Assembly (NCBI GenBank): GCA_035628875.1
Contig: DASPIZ010000046.1
Location: 1-64,000, forward strand
Length of the DNA stretch: 64,000 nt
From: Ohtaekwangia sp035628875
GTDB lineage: Bacteria; Bacteroidota; Bacteroidia; Cytophagales; Cyclobacteriaceae
Direction of reading: 5' to 3'
Below are positions 23,936 to 33,681 of this stretch, piece after piece (position 1 is the first letter of the stretch; every line of letters begins with the position of its first letter). The notes below the pieces were generated by a model. That model did not search any database and had not been told where the DNA came from. It saw nothing but the letters and a program-made list of their open reading frames with translations. The position numbers were made by a program, and so were the translations under genes.

Positions 23936-25870
23936 ATGAATATTTTAATTCGATTTCTACTCATTGTTATTCTGGGATCGCTTTCAAGTTCAAGTTTTGC
24001 TGATGTAAGACTTCCGAAAATTTTTAGTGACAATATGGTTGTTCAGCGCGATCAGAACTTAAAGGTTTGGGGATGGGCCAAGGCTGGAGAAAGTGTTAAA
24101 GTAGAATTTAACGGACAATCGGTGAAGGCAAAGGCCTCCAAGAATGGCACGTGGACTGTGACGTTTAAACCAATGAAACATGGCGGTCCTTTCGAAATGA
24201 AAATATCTGGTAAAACTAACAACATCGTACTGCAAAATATTCTTATCGGTGATGTGTGGCTGGGCAGTGGGCAATCGAACATGGAGTGGATCATGAACAA
24301 CACAAAAGATGCTTCGCAAGATATTCCTGCTGCGAATTATCCAAAGATCCGTTTATTCACGGTGGACAAAACCACCAGTTATACACCAGAAGCAGATTTG
24401 TCGGGTGGTCCGTGGTTAGAATGTACACCACAAAATGTTCAGTTCTTTTCTGCGGTAGCCTACTATTTTGGTCGCAAACTTCATGAAGAATTAGACGTAC
24501 CGATTGGCCTGATCAATTCTTCGTGGGGAGGAACGAAGATTGAGCCGTGGATCAGTTGGGATTTGATGGGCAAAGAGGAACCCTACAAGCACATCAAAGT
24601 GGCGGACCATGCAAAGAATGCTGCTGAAAACAAAAAAAATGAGCAGCGATATATTGAAGCCAGAAAATTAAACAAAGGTGAACTCGAACGGTGGTTTGAT
24701 ACTGAAACAAAGCCTACCGGGTGGCAATCCGTTGAAGTGCCTAACGAATGGGGACAAACACCAATCGGCGACGTTGATGGCATTATATGGTTTCAGAAGG
24801 AGTTTGAGTTGCCTGCTGCAATGGAAAGTAAACCGTTGATTTTAAGCCTTGGACCGATCGATGATGAAGATGTCACTTATGTGAATGGTACTAAAGTAGG
24901 TGCGCTTACGATTTATAATAAGGACAGAATATATCCGATAAAACAAGGTATACTGAAAGCCGGGAAAAACCTGATCACTGTCAAGGTTACAGATAACCAG
25001 GGCGGAGGCGGGATGAATGGCAAACCAGAACAATTATACATAGAAGGAGAGGGCCAACGTATCTCGCTGGCGGGAACGTGGACGTATAAAAAGGAAGTAG
25101 TCAATGCTGATTTCGGTATCAAAGATGTAGGTCCGAATTCTTTTGCGTCGTTACTGTACAATGCGATGATTGCACCAATTGTCCAATACCCTATCCGTGG
25201 TGTGATCTGGTATCAGGGTGAATCAAATGCAAATGAAGCTTACCAGTACCGGCGATTATTTCCTATGTTAATCAATGATTGGCGCGCGAAATGGGGATAT
25301 GAAATGCCTTTCTTCTGGGTTCAGCTTGCTAATTTTATGGCGCCTTCTGCAACGCCTGGAGAAAGCGCTTGGGCAGAATTACGTGAAGCACAAAACATGA
25401 CGTTATCATTACCAGCTACAGGACAAGCCGTGATCATTGACATCGGAGAAGCAGATGATATTCATCCACGCAATAAAAAAGATGTTGGTCATCGCCTGGC
25501 ATTAAGTGCACTTCATGTGGCTTATGGAAAAGACATTGTTTATGAAGGACCTGTTTACGAAAGTTTATTAGTAGCGGGTGACCGTGCTGTGCTTACTTTC
25601 AAAAATGCCGATCAGGGTTTAAAGGCATACGGTGATAAGTATGGTTACCTGAAAGGATTTGCTATCGCCGGGGCAGATAAAAAATTCGTTTGGGCCAAAG
25701 CATACATTGAGGGAGACAAAGTGGTTGTTCACAGTGAGTCAGTAAAAGATCCTGTTGCAGTGCGATATGCCTGGGGTGATAATCCCGACGACGCAAATTT
25801 GTATAACAATGCAGACCTACCCGCATCACCGTTTAGAACAGACACCTGGAAGGGTGTAACATTTAAGTAA
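23936..25870 (+). CDS. Sialate O-acetylesterase family protein (SASA)
   Basis: An exported carbohydrate esterase, 644 residues. The signal peptide ends at SSFAD. The catalytic Ser114 is in GSGQSNMEW. The matching Asp/His block is DIHPRNKKDVGHRLA near residue 510. A galactose-binding-like insertion occupies about residues 250-390. Family members remove acetyl groups from sialic acid or plant glycans. The substrate is open; no sialidase or glycan-utilisation genes are adjacent except a cupin gene. Confidence 0.85.
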   Translation: MNILIRFLLIVILGSLSSSSFADVRLPKIFSDNMVVQRDQNLKVWGWAKAGESVKVEFNGQSVKAKASKNGTWTVTFKPMKHGGPFEMKISGKTNNIVLQNILIGDVWLGSGQSNMEWIMNNTKDASQDIPAANYPKIRLFTVDKTTSYTPEADLSGGPWLECTPQNVQFFSAVAYYFGRKLHEELDVPIGLINSSWGGTKIEPWISWDLMGKEEPYKHIKVADHAKNAAENKKNEQRYIEARKLNKGELERWFDTETKPTGWQSVEVPNEWGQTPIGDVDGIIWFQKEFELPAAMESKPLILSLGPIDDEDVTYVNGTKVGALTIYNKDRIYPIKQGILKAGKNLITVKVTDNQGGGGMNGKPEQLYIEGEGQRISLAGTWTYKKEVVNADFGIKDVGPNSFASLLYNAMIAPIVQYPIRGVIWYQGESNANEAYQYRRLFPMLINDWRAKWGYEMPFFWVQLANFMAPSATPGESAWAELREAQNMTLSLPATGQAVIIDIGEADDIHPRNKKDVGHRLALSALHVAYGKDIVYEGPVYESLLVAGDRAVLTFKNADQGLKAYGDKYGYLKGFAIAGADKKFVWAKAYIEGDKVVVHSESVKDPVAVRYAWGDNPDDANLYNNADLPASPFRTDTWKGVTFK

Positions 25871-25891
25871 TACCAAAACAATTTATTTTAT

Positions 25892-26404
25892 ATGATGATT
25901 TTAGATGATACCACATTGGACAAGCAAGTCGTGTTGAAGAATGTGGAAGAGCACATTAAGTCTCTTGGCTTCACCATTGTGCAAAAAGATTTTAATCGCC
26001 CGTGGGGAGGTTTCCTTGTGATCGAAGAAGCAGAAGCTGAAAAATTTGCCAGTGTATTTTTTCCACACCTTGCGTTTTCAACCATTAAAACGGGTAAGCT
26101 GAGCCCTAAAATTCTGATCGTTGAGGCGAATAAACGTTTATCGTGGCAATACCATCACCGTCGTGCCGAAATATGGAAAGTAATTGGTGGTAAAGTGGGT
26201 GTGGTTACCAGTGATACAGATGAGCAAGGCGAAATCCAGCAATTGAGTGTGGATGATGTAATTCAACTATCGCAAGGGCAACGTCATCGGCTCGTAGGCT
26301 TAAATCAATGGGGAGTTTTAGCAGAGATATGGCAGCATACCAATCCCGAACAACCTTCCGATGAAGATGACATCGTACGGGTTCAGGATGATTTTGGAAG
26401 ATAA
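25892..26404 (+). CDS. Cupin, mannose-6-phosphate isomerase type II-like
   Basis: A 170-residue cytoplasmic cupin. NRPWGGFLVIEE and SWQYHHRRAEIWKVIGGKVGVV resemble the isomerase domain of type II mannose-6-phosphate isomerases, with GQRHRLVGL as the later His strand. It is often annotated as phosphoheptose isomerase in Bacteroidetes, without proof. It follows the sialate esterase by 21 bp, so both may act on sugars in one operon. Confidence 0.7.
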   Translation: MMILDDTTLDKQVVLKNVEEHIKSLGFTIVQKDFNRPWGGFLVIEEAEAEKFASVFFPHLAFSTIKTGKLSPKILIVEANKRLSWQYHHRRAEIWKVIGGKVGVVTSDTDEQGEIQQLSVDDVIQLSQGQRHRLVGLNQWGVLAEIWQHTNPEQPSDEDDIVRVQDDFGR

Positions 26405-26421
26405 TCGGATGATATCAGTGA

Positions 26422-27429
26422 CTATCGGTTCGTCATGATCCGGCCGAAGACCTGTAAAATTTTATAAGCGAGAATGGGGTCCTTGTACATACGCCAACCT
26501 TTTTGGATTTGTGCAAGAACCCCTTTCGTATTTTTAGTTTTATGCCAGAGTTCGCTGGCAGTTTCTACCGCATAATGTGCATAAAATTTTTTGGAGCCTT
26601 TCAGAATTTTCTCACGATGTGATGCGGGGAGATACGTGTTAATTTTTTTCATCACGAACTCCAGGTCTTTCAGGTTTTGGCCATTCGCCCGCGACTGTCC
26701 TGAAATCGATTCTTCGTGAGTTCGCGAAGACGCCAATAGTGCAGGTGTGTATCCAAAAGAATACCTCGTTGCAATTCTGGCCCACATTTCCCAATCCTCT
26801 GCGTAGTGTACACCGTAAAATCCACCGAGGTCTTCATAAACATCCCGCTTGACGGCTATACTTGCATAATGAATGCGTCTTTTTTCAGCCAGGCGAAGCA
26901 ACCAGTTCTCCAGTACACAGGCTACAGGTGCTTCAATATCCTGTAACGCAGTGGTTGCACCGTTTTCGTCAATTTGTTTGAACCGGGAGAAAGCAGCACC
27001 GATATGGGGATAGGTATCGAATAGTGATCCAAGGTGTTCGTAAAAGCCCGGATGTACGAGGTCATCGCTGTGTAAAATATGAATGTAATACCCTTTGGAG
27101 AGATTTAAACAGGTTTCAAAATTCCGAAGGCTTCCTACGTTGTAAGGTTGCCGATAGTAACTCACCCTGCCTTGACCGATATCGCGTACTATCGCTTGAA
27201 CATTGATGTCTGTACTGCAATCATCGACAACCTCAATTTGCATCTCGCCTTCCGGCAATGCCTGGCCAAGCACACTATTTAATGTTTGTTCAAGATATCG
27301 TCCGGCATTGTAAACTGGAATCATAACCGACCATTTCGGCCGATTACCAGGTTCCACAGGCTTGATGGCCGGCGGGCGTTGTGGTGTACGCTCCGGTGAA
27401 ATGGTTTGCCAACTAACAGTGAGTTCCAA
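26422..27429 (-). CDS. Family 2 glycosyltransferase
   Basis: A GT-A fold glycosyltransferase: WSVMIPVYNAGRYLEQTLNSVL, then VVDDCSTD, then LHSDDLVHPGFYEHL with the metal-binding DD, and YAEDWEMWARIATRYSFGY as the ED motif. The length is 335 residues, no transmembrane helix. The frame opens with TTG at 27429, and a further Met start may be used instead. The role, probably in surface polysaccharide or protein glycosylation, is not shown by neighbours. Confidence 0.85.
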   Translation of the reverse strand: MELTVSWQTISPERTPQRPPAIKPVEPGNRPKWSVMIPVYNAGRYLEQTLNSVLGQALPEGEMQIEVVDDCSTDINVQAIVRDIGQGRVSYYRQPYNVGSLRNFETCLNLSKGYYIHILHSDDLVHPGFYEHLGSLFDTYPHIGAAFSRFKQIDENGATTALQDIEAPVACVLENWLLRLAEKRRIHYASIAVKRDVYEDLGGFYGVHYAEDWEMWARIATRYSFGYTPALLASSRTHEESISGQSRANGQNLKDLEFVMKKINTYLPASHREKILKGSKKFYAHYAVETASELWHKTKNTKGVLAQIQKGWRMYKDPILAYKILQVFGRIMTNR

Positions 27430-27590
27430 AATAGTCTGATTTCAATCAAACCAAAAATAAGGTAATTCACCGATACAAAATGTAATCCAACGGTAATTTT
27501 GTCTCCGAAGTAAGGTTACACCTGCAATGAGACATTTCTTGATTAGGACTCGTTTTTTATGACGTTTTATTTTACAAATCATCATTTAAC

Positions 27591-27609
27591 GACATTATGT
27601 CACATAATG
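27591..27609. promoter_or_regulatory. Palindrome upstream of the small heat-shock gene
   Basis: Two overlapping palindromes: GACATTATGTC at 27591-27601 and CATTATG-TCA-CATAATG at 27593-27609. They lie 116 bp before the hsp20 start and 162 bp upstream of the glycosyltransferase start, so either gene could be controlled. The factor is unknown. The rest of the gap 27430-27724 is A/T-rich. Confidence 0.4.
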
Positions 27610-27724
27610 CTTCTGTTTTGTGACCTATTTAAGTCATATTGGCATTAAACTGCGTTCGGCATACTTTTTCATCTGGAAGGGTTAAACGAAAAAAATCAAA
27701 TGTTAAACCCAAAAAAATACAACT

Positions 27725-28165
27725 ATGAGCATAATACGTTATAACTCCGCTGTGAATGATTTTATTCCAACATCATTCAGCAACATGATTGATCGCTTCT
27801 TTAATGATTCCATCGCGCGTTCGGGTGGTTCACAATATTCTTTCGTGCCACGCGTCGATATCGTGGAGGATGAAAAAGGTTTTGAAATTCAAGTTGCTGT
27901 TCCAGGAATGAACAAAGAGGATTTTAAAATCGACCTGAATGACAATTACCTCACCATTAGTGGTGAACGAAAATTCACGAAAGAAAGAAAAGAAAATAAT
28001 TTTCGGTCGATTGAAACCCAATATGGATCATTCAGTCGTTCGTTCAGTTTGCCTGATAATGTAGACGCTTCAAAAATTTCTGCGAAGTACAACAATGGAA
28101 TCCTGGAACTCAACGTTCCTAAAGATGAAAAGAAAATCACAAAGGCTTCAATTAAGGTAAGTTAA
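27725..28165 (+). CDS. Small heat-shock protein Hsp20 (alpha-crystallin family)
   Basis: A 146-residue ATP-independent chaperone that holds unfolding proteins. The alpha-crystallin domain runs from FVPRVDIVEDEKGFEIQVAVPG to SAKYNNGILELNVPKDE, with the family motif GxLxL seen as GILEL. The N-terminal SFSNMIDRFFNDS is typical. It is followed at once by a strong terminator, so it is monocistronic. Confidence 0.93.
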   Translation: MSIIRYNSAVNDFIPTSFSNMIDRFFNDSIARSGGSQYSFVPRVDIVEDEKGFEIQVAVPGMNKEDFKIDLNDNYLTISGERKFTKERKENNFRSIETQYGSFSRSFSLPDNVDASKISAKYNNGILELNVPKDEKKITKASIKVS

Positions 28166-28190
28166 AATAAGCGTAGGTTAGGTTAGGTGT

Positions 28191-28227
28191 AAAGGCGCCC
28201 TCGGTATAGGGGGTGCCTTTCTTTTTT
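28191..28227 (+). terminator. Terminator of the hsp20 gene
   Basis: AAAGGCGCCC pairs with GGGTGCCTTT (one G-T pair) and is followed by CTTTTTT. Confidence 0.82.
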
Positions 28228-28397
28228 AATAAATCACAAGGTCTGTCAATAAATTCCGACTTTTTTATCCTGAAATTTGTTTATTGATCGGATACACCTT
28301 GTATTGAAAGAAAAGGACCGTTCTTATATCCCGGGCTGATCCATTTTACAAAAAGAAACCCTAACTTTCTGTAGTATCATTTTTTAAACGGGAAGGT

Positions 28398-29834
28398 ATG
28401 AAGCGGACAATTTTGATTTTTATCGTAGTTCTTGCAGCCTGTGTAGGTGGCATCGTTGGTTCTTTCGTAACCATGCGAATAATGGATTTTTCCACGCGTC
28501 CGTATTCTTCTATTGAAGAACGTCAGCAATCTGTACTCACGCGTTACGCTTCCACTGACACCGCTTTGCGTGTACCTGAAGGGTTGGATTTTCTCAAGAC
28601 ATCAAAAAGCGTTATTCCAGGTGTGGTGCACATCCGCACATCGTATGGCCCCGGTGATTTTAGTTTAAATCCGCTCGAATCATTTTTTGAGATCCCCTCA
28701 CGTTCCTCTGGAAGTGGTGTTATTATTTCCGACGATGGTTTTATCGTTACCAATAATCACGTCATCGAAGAGGCCAGCAGCATTGAAGTGGTAATGAACA
28801 ATAACCAGCGTTTTTTTGCGAAACTTGTTGGAACTGATCCTACCACAGACCTTGCGCTGTTAAAAATCCGGGCTAAAAATCTTCCTTTCATAAAATATGG
28901 CGATTCAGATTTAATTACGCCAGGTGAATGGGTTCTTGCAGTTGGAAATCCATTCGATCTTAATTCTACGGTAACAGCCGGTATCGTAAGTGCCAAAGCA
29001 AGAAACATTGGTATTCTCCGTGATCGAAACAACCTGCAGGTGGAATCATTCATTCAAACTGATGCTGCTGTAAATCCTGGTAACAGTGGAGGCGCATTGG
29101 TTAATCTCAAAGGAGAACTTATCGGCGTAAATACAGCCATTGCCACGTCTTCAGGCAGCTACCAGGGATATTCATTTGCTATTCCTGTAACACTAATAAA
29201 AAAAGTAGTCGACGATCTTTTAGAGTTTGGAAAGGTGCAGCGCGGACTACTCGGCATACAAATCGCAGATCTCAACGCAACGATAGCCGAACAAATGAAG
29301 CTGAAAACCAGTCAGGGCGTACTGATAAATCGGGTGAATCCGGGAAGCGCGGCAGAAGACTCCGGTTTACACCCGCATGATATCATAATCGGCGTTGATG
29401 ATCATGCCGTTACTTCAGTTTCAGAACTACAGGAACTGGTGGCGCGCAATCGTCCGGGGGCCATTATTGACGTATCTTACTTACGCGATGGCGAGCCGGT
29501 TACTGTCAAGGTGAAACTTAAAAACAGCAGTGGTACCGAACAAATGGAAAAGCGGGAAGTTCGTTATGAACTTAATGGTGTGGAGGTAGCAGATGTTCAG
29601 TTTAAAGAACTGGCAGCGCTTCAGCTTGAAGGCGGTGTTCGCATAAAAAAATTAAGCGGCGGCAAATGGGAAGCGTCTGGCATGATGGAGAATTTCATCA
29701 TCAGTCATATTGATAAAGTTCCTGTTGATAACGTTGAAGATCTCAACCAGATTCTTGAGTTTAAAAAAGGTGGAATACTGGTAGAAGGATATTATCCCGA
29801 CGGCGAAAAGGGAGTCTACGGATTAGAATGGTAA
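28398..29834 (+). CDS. HtrA/Deg-type periplasmic serine protease
   Basis: A membrane-anchored or exported trypsin-like protease with PDZ domain, 478 residues, for envelope protein quality control. The N-terminal helix IFIVVLAACVGGIVGSFV is probably an anchor. The triad is His121 (TNNHVIEEA), Asp151 (TTDLALLKI) and Ser230 (NPGNSGGALV). A first PDZ domain covers about 280-370 (GLLGIQIADL, GSAAEDSGLHPHDIIIGVDDHAV). A second, degenerate PDZ-like segment forms the C terminus. It follows hsp20 in the same orientation, a sensible stress pairing, but has its own upstream region. Confidence 0.92.
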   Translation: MKRTILIFIVVLAACVGGIVGSFVTMRIMDFSTRPYSSIEERQQSVLTRYASTDTALRVPEGLDFLKTSKSVIPGVVHIRTSYGPGDFSLNPLESFFEIPSRSSGSGVIISDDGFIVTNNHVIEEASSIEVVMNNNQRFFAKLVGTDPTTDLALLKIRAKNLPFIKYGDSDLITPGEWVLAVGNPFDLNSTVTAGIVSAKARNIGILRDRNNLQVESFIQTDAAVNPGNSGGALVNLKGELIGVNTAIATSSGSYQGYSFAIPVTLIKKVVDDLLEFGKVQRGLLGIQIADLNATIAEQMKLKTSQGVLINRVNPGSAAEDSGLHPHDIIIGVDDHAVTSVSELQELVARNRPGAIIDVSYLRDGEPVTVKVKLKNSSGTEQMEKREVRYELNGVEVADVQFKELAALQLEGGVRIKKLSGGKWEASGMMENFIISHIDKVPVDNVEDLNQILEFKKGGILVEGYYPDGEKGVYGLEW

Positions 29835-29905
29835 ATTGTCATTTGCACCAGTTCATGAGGTTAATTGTCTTGTGATCATTAGCTTTACGCCAGTTGATTT
29901 TACGT

Positions 29906-31447
29906 ATGAAGAATTTCGGTATTCAGGAAGCGTTGCTTGCACTAAACATTCAGAAAAACAATTTAGGAACATCGACCGGCATTACCTGGTTAAAAACCAA
30001 AGGATCTGTAATCGATTCCTTTTCACCCGTTGATGGCAAACGGATCGGATCAGTATATGCGACAGATCAGCAAGCCTATCATAAAGTAATTGAAGCTTCG
30101 CAGGAAGGATTTCGAGCTTGGCGGAAATGGCCAGCTCCGAAACGGGGTGAAATCGTTCGCCAGTTCGGTGAAGCCTTGCGCGAAAACAAAGAAGCGCTTG
30201 GTAAACTTGTTTCCTATGAAATGGGAAAATCGTATCAGGAAGGACTGGGAGAAGTACAGGAAATGATCGATGTATGCGATTTTGCAGTTGGTTTGTCGCG
30301 ACAACTTCATGGATTAACGATGCATTCCGAGAGACCCAATCACCGAATGTACGAGCAATGGCATCCCCTCGGTATCGTCGGCATTATTACGGCTTTTAAT
30401 TTCCCCGTAGCCGTATGGGCATGGAACAGCGCGATTGCCTGGGTATGCGGTGATGTCGCAGTATGGAAGGCATCCGAAAAAACACCGTTATGTGCGATCG
30501 CATGTCAAAAAATTGTACAGGAAGTTTTCAGGCGAAACGCTGTACCTGAAGGTGTATCGTGTATTGTGCAAGGCGATTATGAGGTTGGTCAGTGGCTCGC
30601 GGTTGATGAACGAGTCCCGCTGATATCTGCCACCGGATCGATCGCGATGGGCAGAGCAGTAGCGACAACAGTAAGCCTGCGATTAGGACGCTCATTGCTT
30701 GAACTAGGTGGTAATAACGCGATCATCATTACAGCACATGCTGATCTTGATATGGCGATTCGCGGCGCATTGTTCGGGGCTGTGGGCACGGCAGGACAAC
30801 GATGCACATCAACCCGTCGACTAATTATACATGAATCTGTTTACGATGTAGTGAAAGAACGCTTGCGTAAAGCTTACGAACACCTTAAAATTGGAAATCC
30901 GCTTGATCCACTAAATCACGTTGGACCATTAATCGATCACCAAGCTGTGAAGATTTATGCTGATGCACTTAAGAAAATTAAAAAACAGGGTGGTGCATTT
31001 GTTGTGCCGGGTGGTGTGCTTGATGGAAAGGAGTATACCTCAGGATGTTATGTGAAACCCGCTGTTGCAGAAGTGGATCCATCTATCAGTATGGTACAGG
31101 AAGAGACATTTGCACCGATATTATATTTGATGCGTTATAAAGAACTGGATGAAGCCATCGAAATTCAGAATGGTGTAAAACAAGGATTATCATCTTCGAT
31201 AATGACCACCAACATCCATGAAATGGAACAATTTCTTTCGCATGAAGGATCGGATTGTGGTATAGCCAATGTAAATATTGGAACATCTGGAGCAGAGATT
31301 GGCGGCGCCTTCGGTGGAGAAAAAGAAACCGGTGGTGGGCGCGAGTCCGGATCAGATGCGTGGAAGTTTTATATGCGAAGACAGACGAATACCATTAACT
31401 TTGGCAAAACGCTTCCTTTAGCACAGGGAATTAAATTCGATCTTTAG
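29906..31447 (+). CDS. Aldehyde dehydrogenase, ALDH7 (alpha-aminoadipic semialdehyde dehydrogenase-like)
   Basis: An NAD-dependent aldehyde dehydrogenase of the antiquitin group: SERPNHRMYEQWHPLGIVG, then ITAFNFPVAVWAWN, are close to ALDH7 enzymes of lysine catabolism. The catalytic Cys is in GTAGQRCTSTRRL and the Glu in LLELGGNNA. The frame is open from a TTG at 29894, but the ATG at 29906 (MKNFGIQEALLAL) is preferred. The inferred reaction is oxidation of 2-aminoadipate semialdehyde to 2-aminoadipate. No other lysine genes are nearby. Confidence 0.87.
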   Translation: MKNFGIQEALLALNIQKNNLGTSTGITWLKTKGSVIDSFSPVDGKRIGSVYATDQQAYHKVIEASQEGFRAWRKWPAPKRGEIVRQFGEALRENKEALGKLVSYEMGKSYQEGLGEVQEMIDVCDFAVGLSRQLHGLTMHSERPNHRMYEQWHPLGIVGIITAFNFPVAVWAWNSAIAWVCGDVAVWKASEKTPLCAIACQKIVQEVFRRNAVPEGVSCIVQGDYEVGQWLAVDERVPLISATGSIAMGRAVATTVSLRLGRSLLELGGNNAIIITAHADLDMAIRGALFGAVGTAGQRCTSTRRLIIHESVYDVVKERLRKAYEHLKIGNPLDPLNHVGPLIDHQAVKIYADALKKIKKQGGAFVVPGGVLDGKEYTSGCYVKPAVAEVDPSISMVQEETFAPILYLMRYKELDEAIEIQNGVKQGLSSSIMTTNIHEMEQFLSHEGSDCGIANVNIGTSGAEIGGAFGGEKETGGGRESGSDAWKFYMRRQTNTINFGKTLPLAQGIKFDL

Positions 31448-31503
31448 TTTGAAGTTTGGAAATCGATAGCAAAAACTTATTTTTATAAAGCATTAAAAAA
31501 ACT

Positions 31504-31911
31504 ATGGCAGGAAAGAAATACCGTACCGTCATGCTCATTGATGATAATGAGATCGACAACCTCATTAATCAAAAAATGATTGAGGCGGCCTCAATTACCG
31601 ACAACATCTATACTCATACAGGTGCAAAAAGCGCGATTGAGTTTTTAAAGAACATGGAGAAACTGGATGTGGCGCAGCAGGTGCTACCCGATGTGATCTT
31701 TCTGGACATTGACATGCCCCTCATGGACGGGTTCCAGTTTTTGGATGAATTTGAGAAATTGACGCTGGTTGCGAAGAAAAAATGTAAGATTGTGATGCTT
31801 ACATCTTCCATTAATCCGCAGGATTTTAACCGGTCTAAAAAATATGAGAATGTGAAATTATACCTGAACAAGCCGCTTTCACACGAAAGCATCATTAAGC
31901 TGGAAGTCTAG
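31504..31911 (+). CDS. Single-domain response regulator (CheY-like)
   Basis: A 135-residue receiver domain without output domain. The acidic pair is in MLIDDNEIDN, the phosphoacceptor Asp in VIFLDIDMPLMDG, the Thr/Ser in VMLTSS, and the conserved Lys in YLNKPLS. Such proteins pass phosphate from a histidine kinase to a partner protein. The kinase is not in this window. Confidence 0.92.
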   Translation: MAGKKYRTVMLIDDNEIDNLINQKMIEAASITDNIYTHTGAKSAIEFLKNMEKLDVAQQVLPDVIFLDIDMPLMDGFQFLDEFEKLTLVAKKKCKIVMLTSSINPQDFNRSKKYENVKLYLNKPLSHESIIKLEV

Positions 31912-31914
31912 CCG

Positions 31915-31942
31915 GTTTGATGTTTGAAATTTGATGTTTGAA
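31915..31942. repeat. 7-bp repeat array after the response regulator gene
   Basis: Four units read GTTTGAT, GTTTGAA, ATTTGAT, GTTTGAA, starting 4 bp after the stop codon. The motif is the same as in the array at 3566-3593. Confidence 0.7.
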
Positions 31943-32054
31943 GTGGGTGGTGGTCCGGAAGCTGAAAGGTTATGAATACAGCATTTTAGGTCACATCAGC
32001 AAATAATTTTAGTTAATTTACGCTGCGAGTTAAGATTCGCTGAGGCTATAAAAT

Positions 32055-32093
32055 AAAAAGGGTCGTAAAGCAATTTGCCTTACGACCCTTTTT
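32055..32093. terminator. Bidirectional terminator
   Basis: The stem AAAAAGGGTCGTAA pairs perfectly with TTACGACCCTTTTT around an 11-base loop. It lies 13 bp from the stop of the minus-strand gene and serves both sides. Confidence 0.85.
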
Positions 32094-32105
32094 GGTTGTA
32101 GCAAT

Positions 32106-33551
32106 TTAGAACTCAGTTAATAAACCTACAAACTTCTCATCAAGCTTGATAAGCTTCGTCGGTGCGAAATAATTTACATTAATGGTACTGAGCTTTGGAA
32201 TTACACCCATAATCTTCTTGGCTTTTTCCTTTTTCGCTTCGCTGGTAGCAATCTTCAATACCTTGAGGAATAATTGAATATTCTCACAGCTGTCTTTTCC
32301 AAAAAGTCGGATTTGGCGTTGAATGCTGTTGGATAATTGGTTAAATAATTCAAAATCACGCATCAACGTGTACTGCAGGGCGAGCAACGTTTTTATTTCA
32401 AGCTGTGCATAAGGATACTTTTTCAAGCTCACATCATTGAGCAAGCCGTTGATCATTTTTGCGGCTTCGTCAAATTTGCCCATGTAATAGGAACTTATCG
32501 CCCGGTAAACCACATAAATGATGTGTTTGGGGATATCCTGCATATCTATTTCGTAATCCAGGAAGATACTTTCATTTTCCGCATACAATTCAACTTCCGT
32601 TCCCGTACGCAAATGGCGCTCAAGTTTAGACATTAAGAATTGAGAAGGAAACGTAAAGGTGCTGTAGTTAACGAGAAGATTCGCGCATGCGTCATTTACC
32701 TCCTCATAATATTTTTCGGCCTGACGATATACCTTATAGTGATTGTAATATTCCAGTTTCAGGAACTCGAACACGAGGTTGAGGTGATAGTAAATGGAAT
32801 CGAGGTGATAGCTTTCAAAGATCTTCTGTACTTTATCAAAGATATCTTCAATCGATTCGCCATCCTGCTGCATGTTGTCATCTACTTCCACAAACAAACG
32901 GTGGAAGATGTACATCGCGCTATGGTAGACATATAAACGATGCGATTCATACAGTTTGCCAACATTCTGCATTTCCTTCATGAGAAGGCTTAATCCAAGC
33001 TTTTCAACTTCGCCCCCATTCAGCATGTAGTCACCATACTTTTTGAAGTAATCGGCGAGCAGGTCTTCGGCCTTATCTACGGCAAGCATATAGGCGACGT
33101 GCCGGTTGTATAATTGTGAATACTGAAAATAATCCGGAGAATGGATATTCAATTTTTTTAACGACTTGTAAATGACGGTCAGTTCATTGGCCAAGTCATA
33201 ATCCAACAATTCTTTTTCAAGTTTTTTCAATGTGGCCACAGAAATTGCCCGCTTTTTCGTGAAAAGCACCTCATTGATGTTGGCAACTTTACGAAGCACG
33301 TCGGTACGCGGACTCTCCAACTGCCCCATGAGGAACTCCTCAATTTTGAGGTTAAGCCTTGATCGAAGTGTGTAATACGCATTTGCGTTCACATCCAATT
33401 CTGTCATGATCTTATTATCAGAGAGTTGGCGCTCGCGAAGCGAACGAAGCAGATACGCAGATTTTTCTGCGTTGCTTTCAATGAGTGAATCGTAAATAGC
33501 TTTGAAGTCCTTTTCTGAAAGTTGTTTAATGATATTCTTAAGCTTTGCCAT
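32106..33551 (-). CDS. Conserved hypothetical, long all-helical (TPR-like) protein
   Basis: I do not recognise a named family. The 481 residues are predicted almost entirely helical with repeated charged heptads (KNIIKQLSEKDFKAIYDSLIES, LRSRLNLKIEEFLMGQLES). The pattern resembles TPR-like alpha solenoids. There is no signal peptide or transmembrane segment, so it is cytoplasmic. The ATG at 33551 (MAKLKNIIKQL) is preferred over the open upstream codons to 33608, which read as leader. A minus-strand TATATTTG box at 33664-33671 could be its promoter. Confidence 0.72.
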   Translation of the reverse strand: MAKLKNIIKQLSEKDFKAIYDSLIESNAEKSAYLLRSLRERQLSDNKIMTELDVNANAYYTLRSRLNLKIEEFLMGQLESPRTDVLRKVANINEVLFTKKRAISVATLKKLEKELLDYDLANELTVIYKSLKKLNIHSPDYFQYSQLYNRHVAYMLAVDKAEDLLADYFKKYGDYMLNGGEVEKLGLSLLMKEMQNVGKLYESHRLYVYHSAMYIFHRLFVEVDDNMQQDGESIEDIFDKVQKIFESYHLDSIYYHLNLVFEFLKLEYYNHYKVYRQAEKYYEEVNDACANLLVNYSTFTFPSQFLMSKLERHLRTGTEVELYAENESIFLDYEIDMQDIPKHIIYVVYRAISSYYMGKFDEAAKMINGLLNDVSLKKYPYAQLEIKTLLALQYTLMRDFELFNQLSNSIQRQIRLFGKDSCENIQLFLKVLKIATSEAKKEKAKKIMGVIPKLSTINVNYFAPTKLIKLDEKFVGLLTEF

Positions 33552-33681
33552 GCAGTACAGAGAGTTAACAATCTGAAAATTTACAAAATTTATTACATCC
33601 TCCAACATTAGGAGCCATATCGTGGCAGAAATCTTGTATCGAAGTTCGTAGTTTTGCCCTTTGCAAATATAAAAGACTCCC

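Noticed and set aside
27641..27663. Sigma-54 promoter before hsp20
   Set aside because: TTGGCATTAAACTGC resembles the -24/-12 signal, but only 9 bases lie between GG and GC where 10 are required, and no enhancer-binding protein gene was seen.
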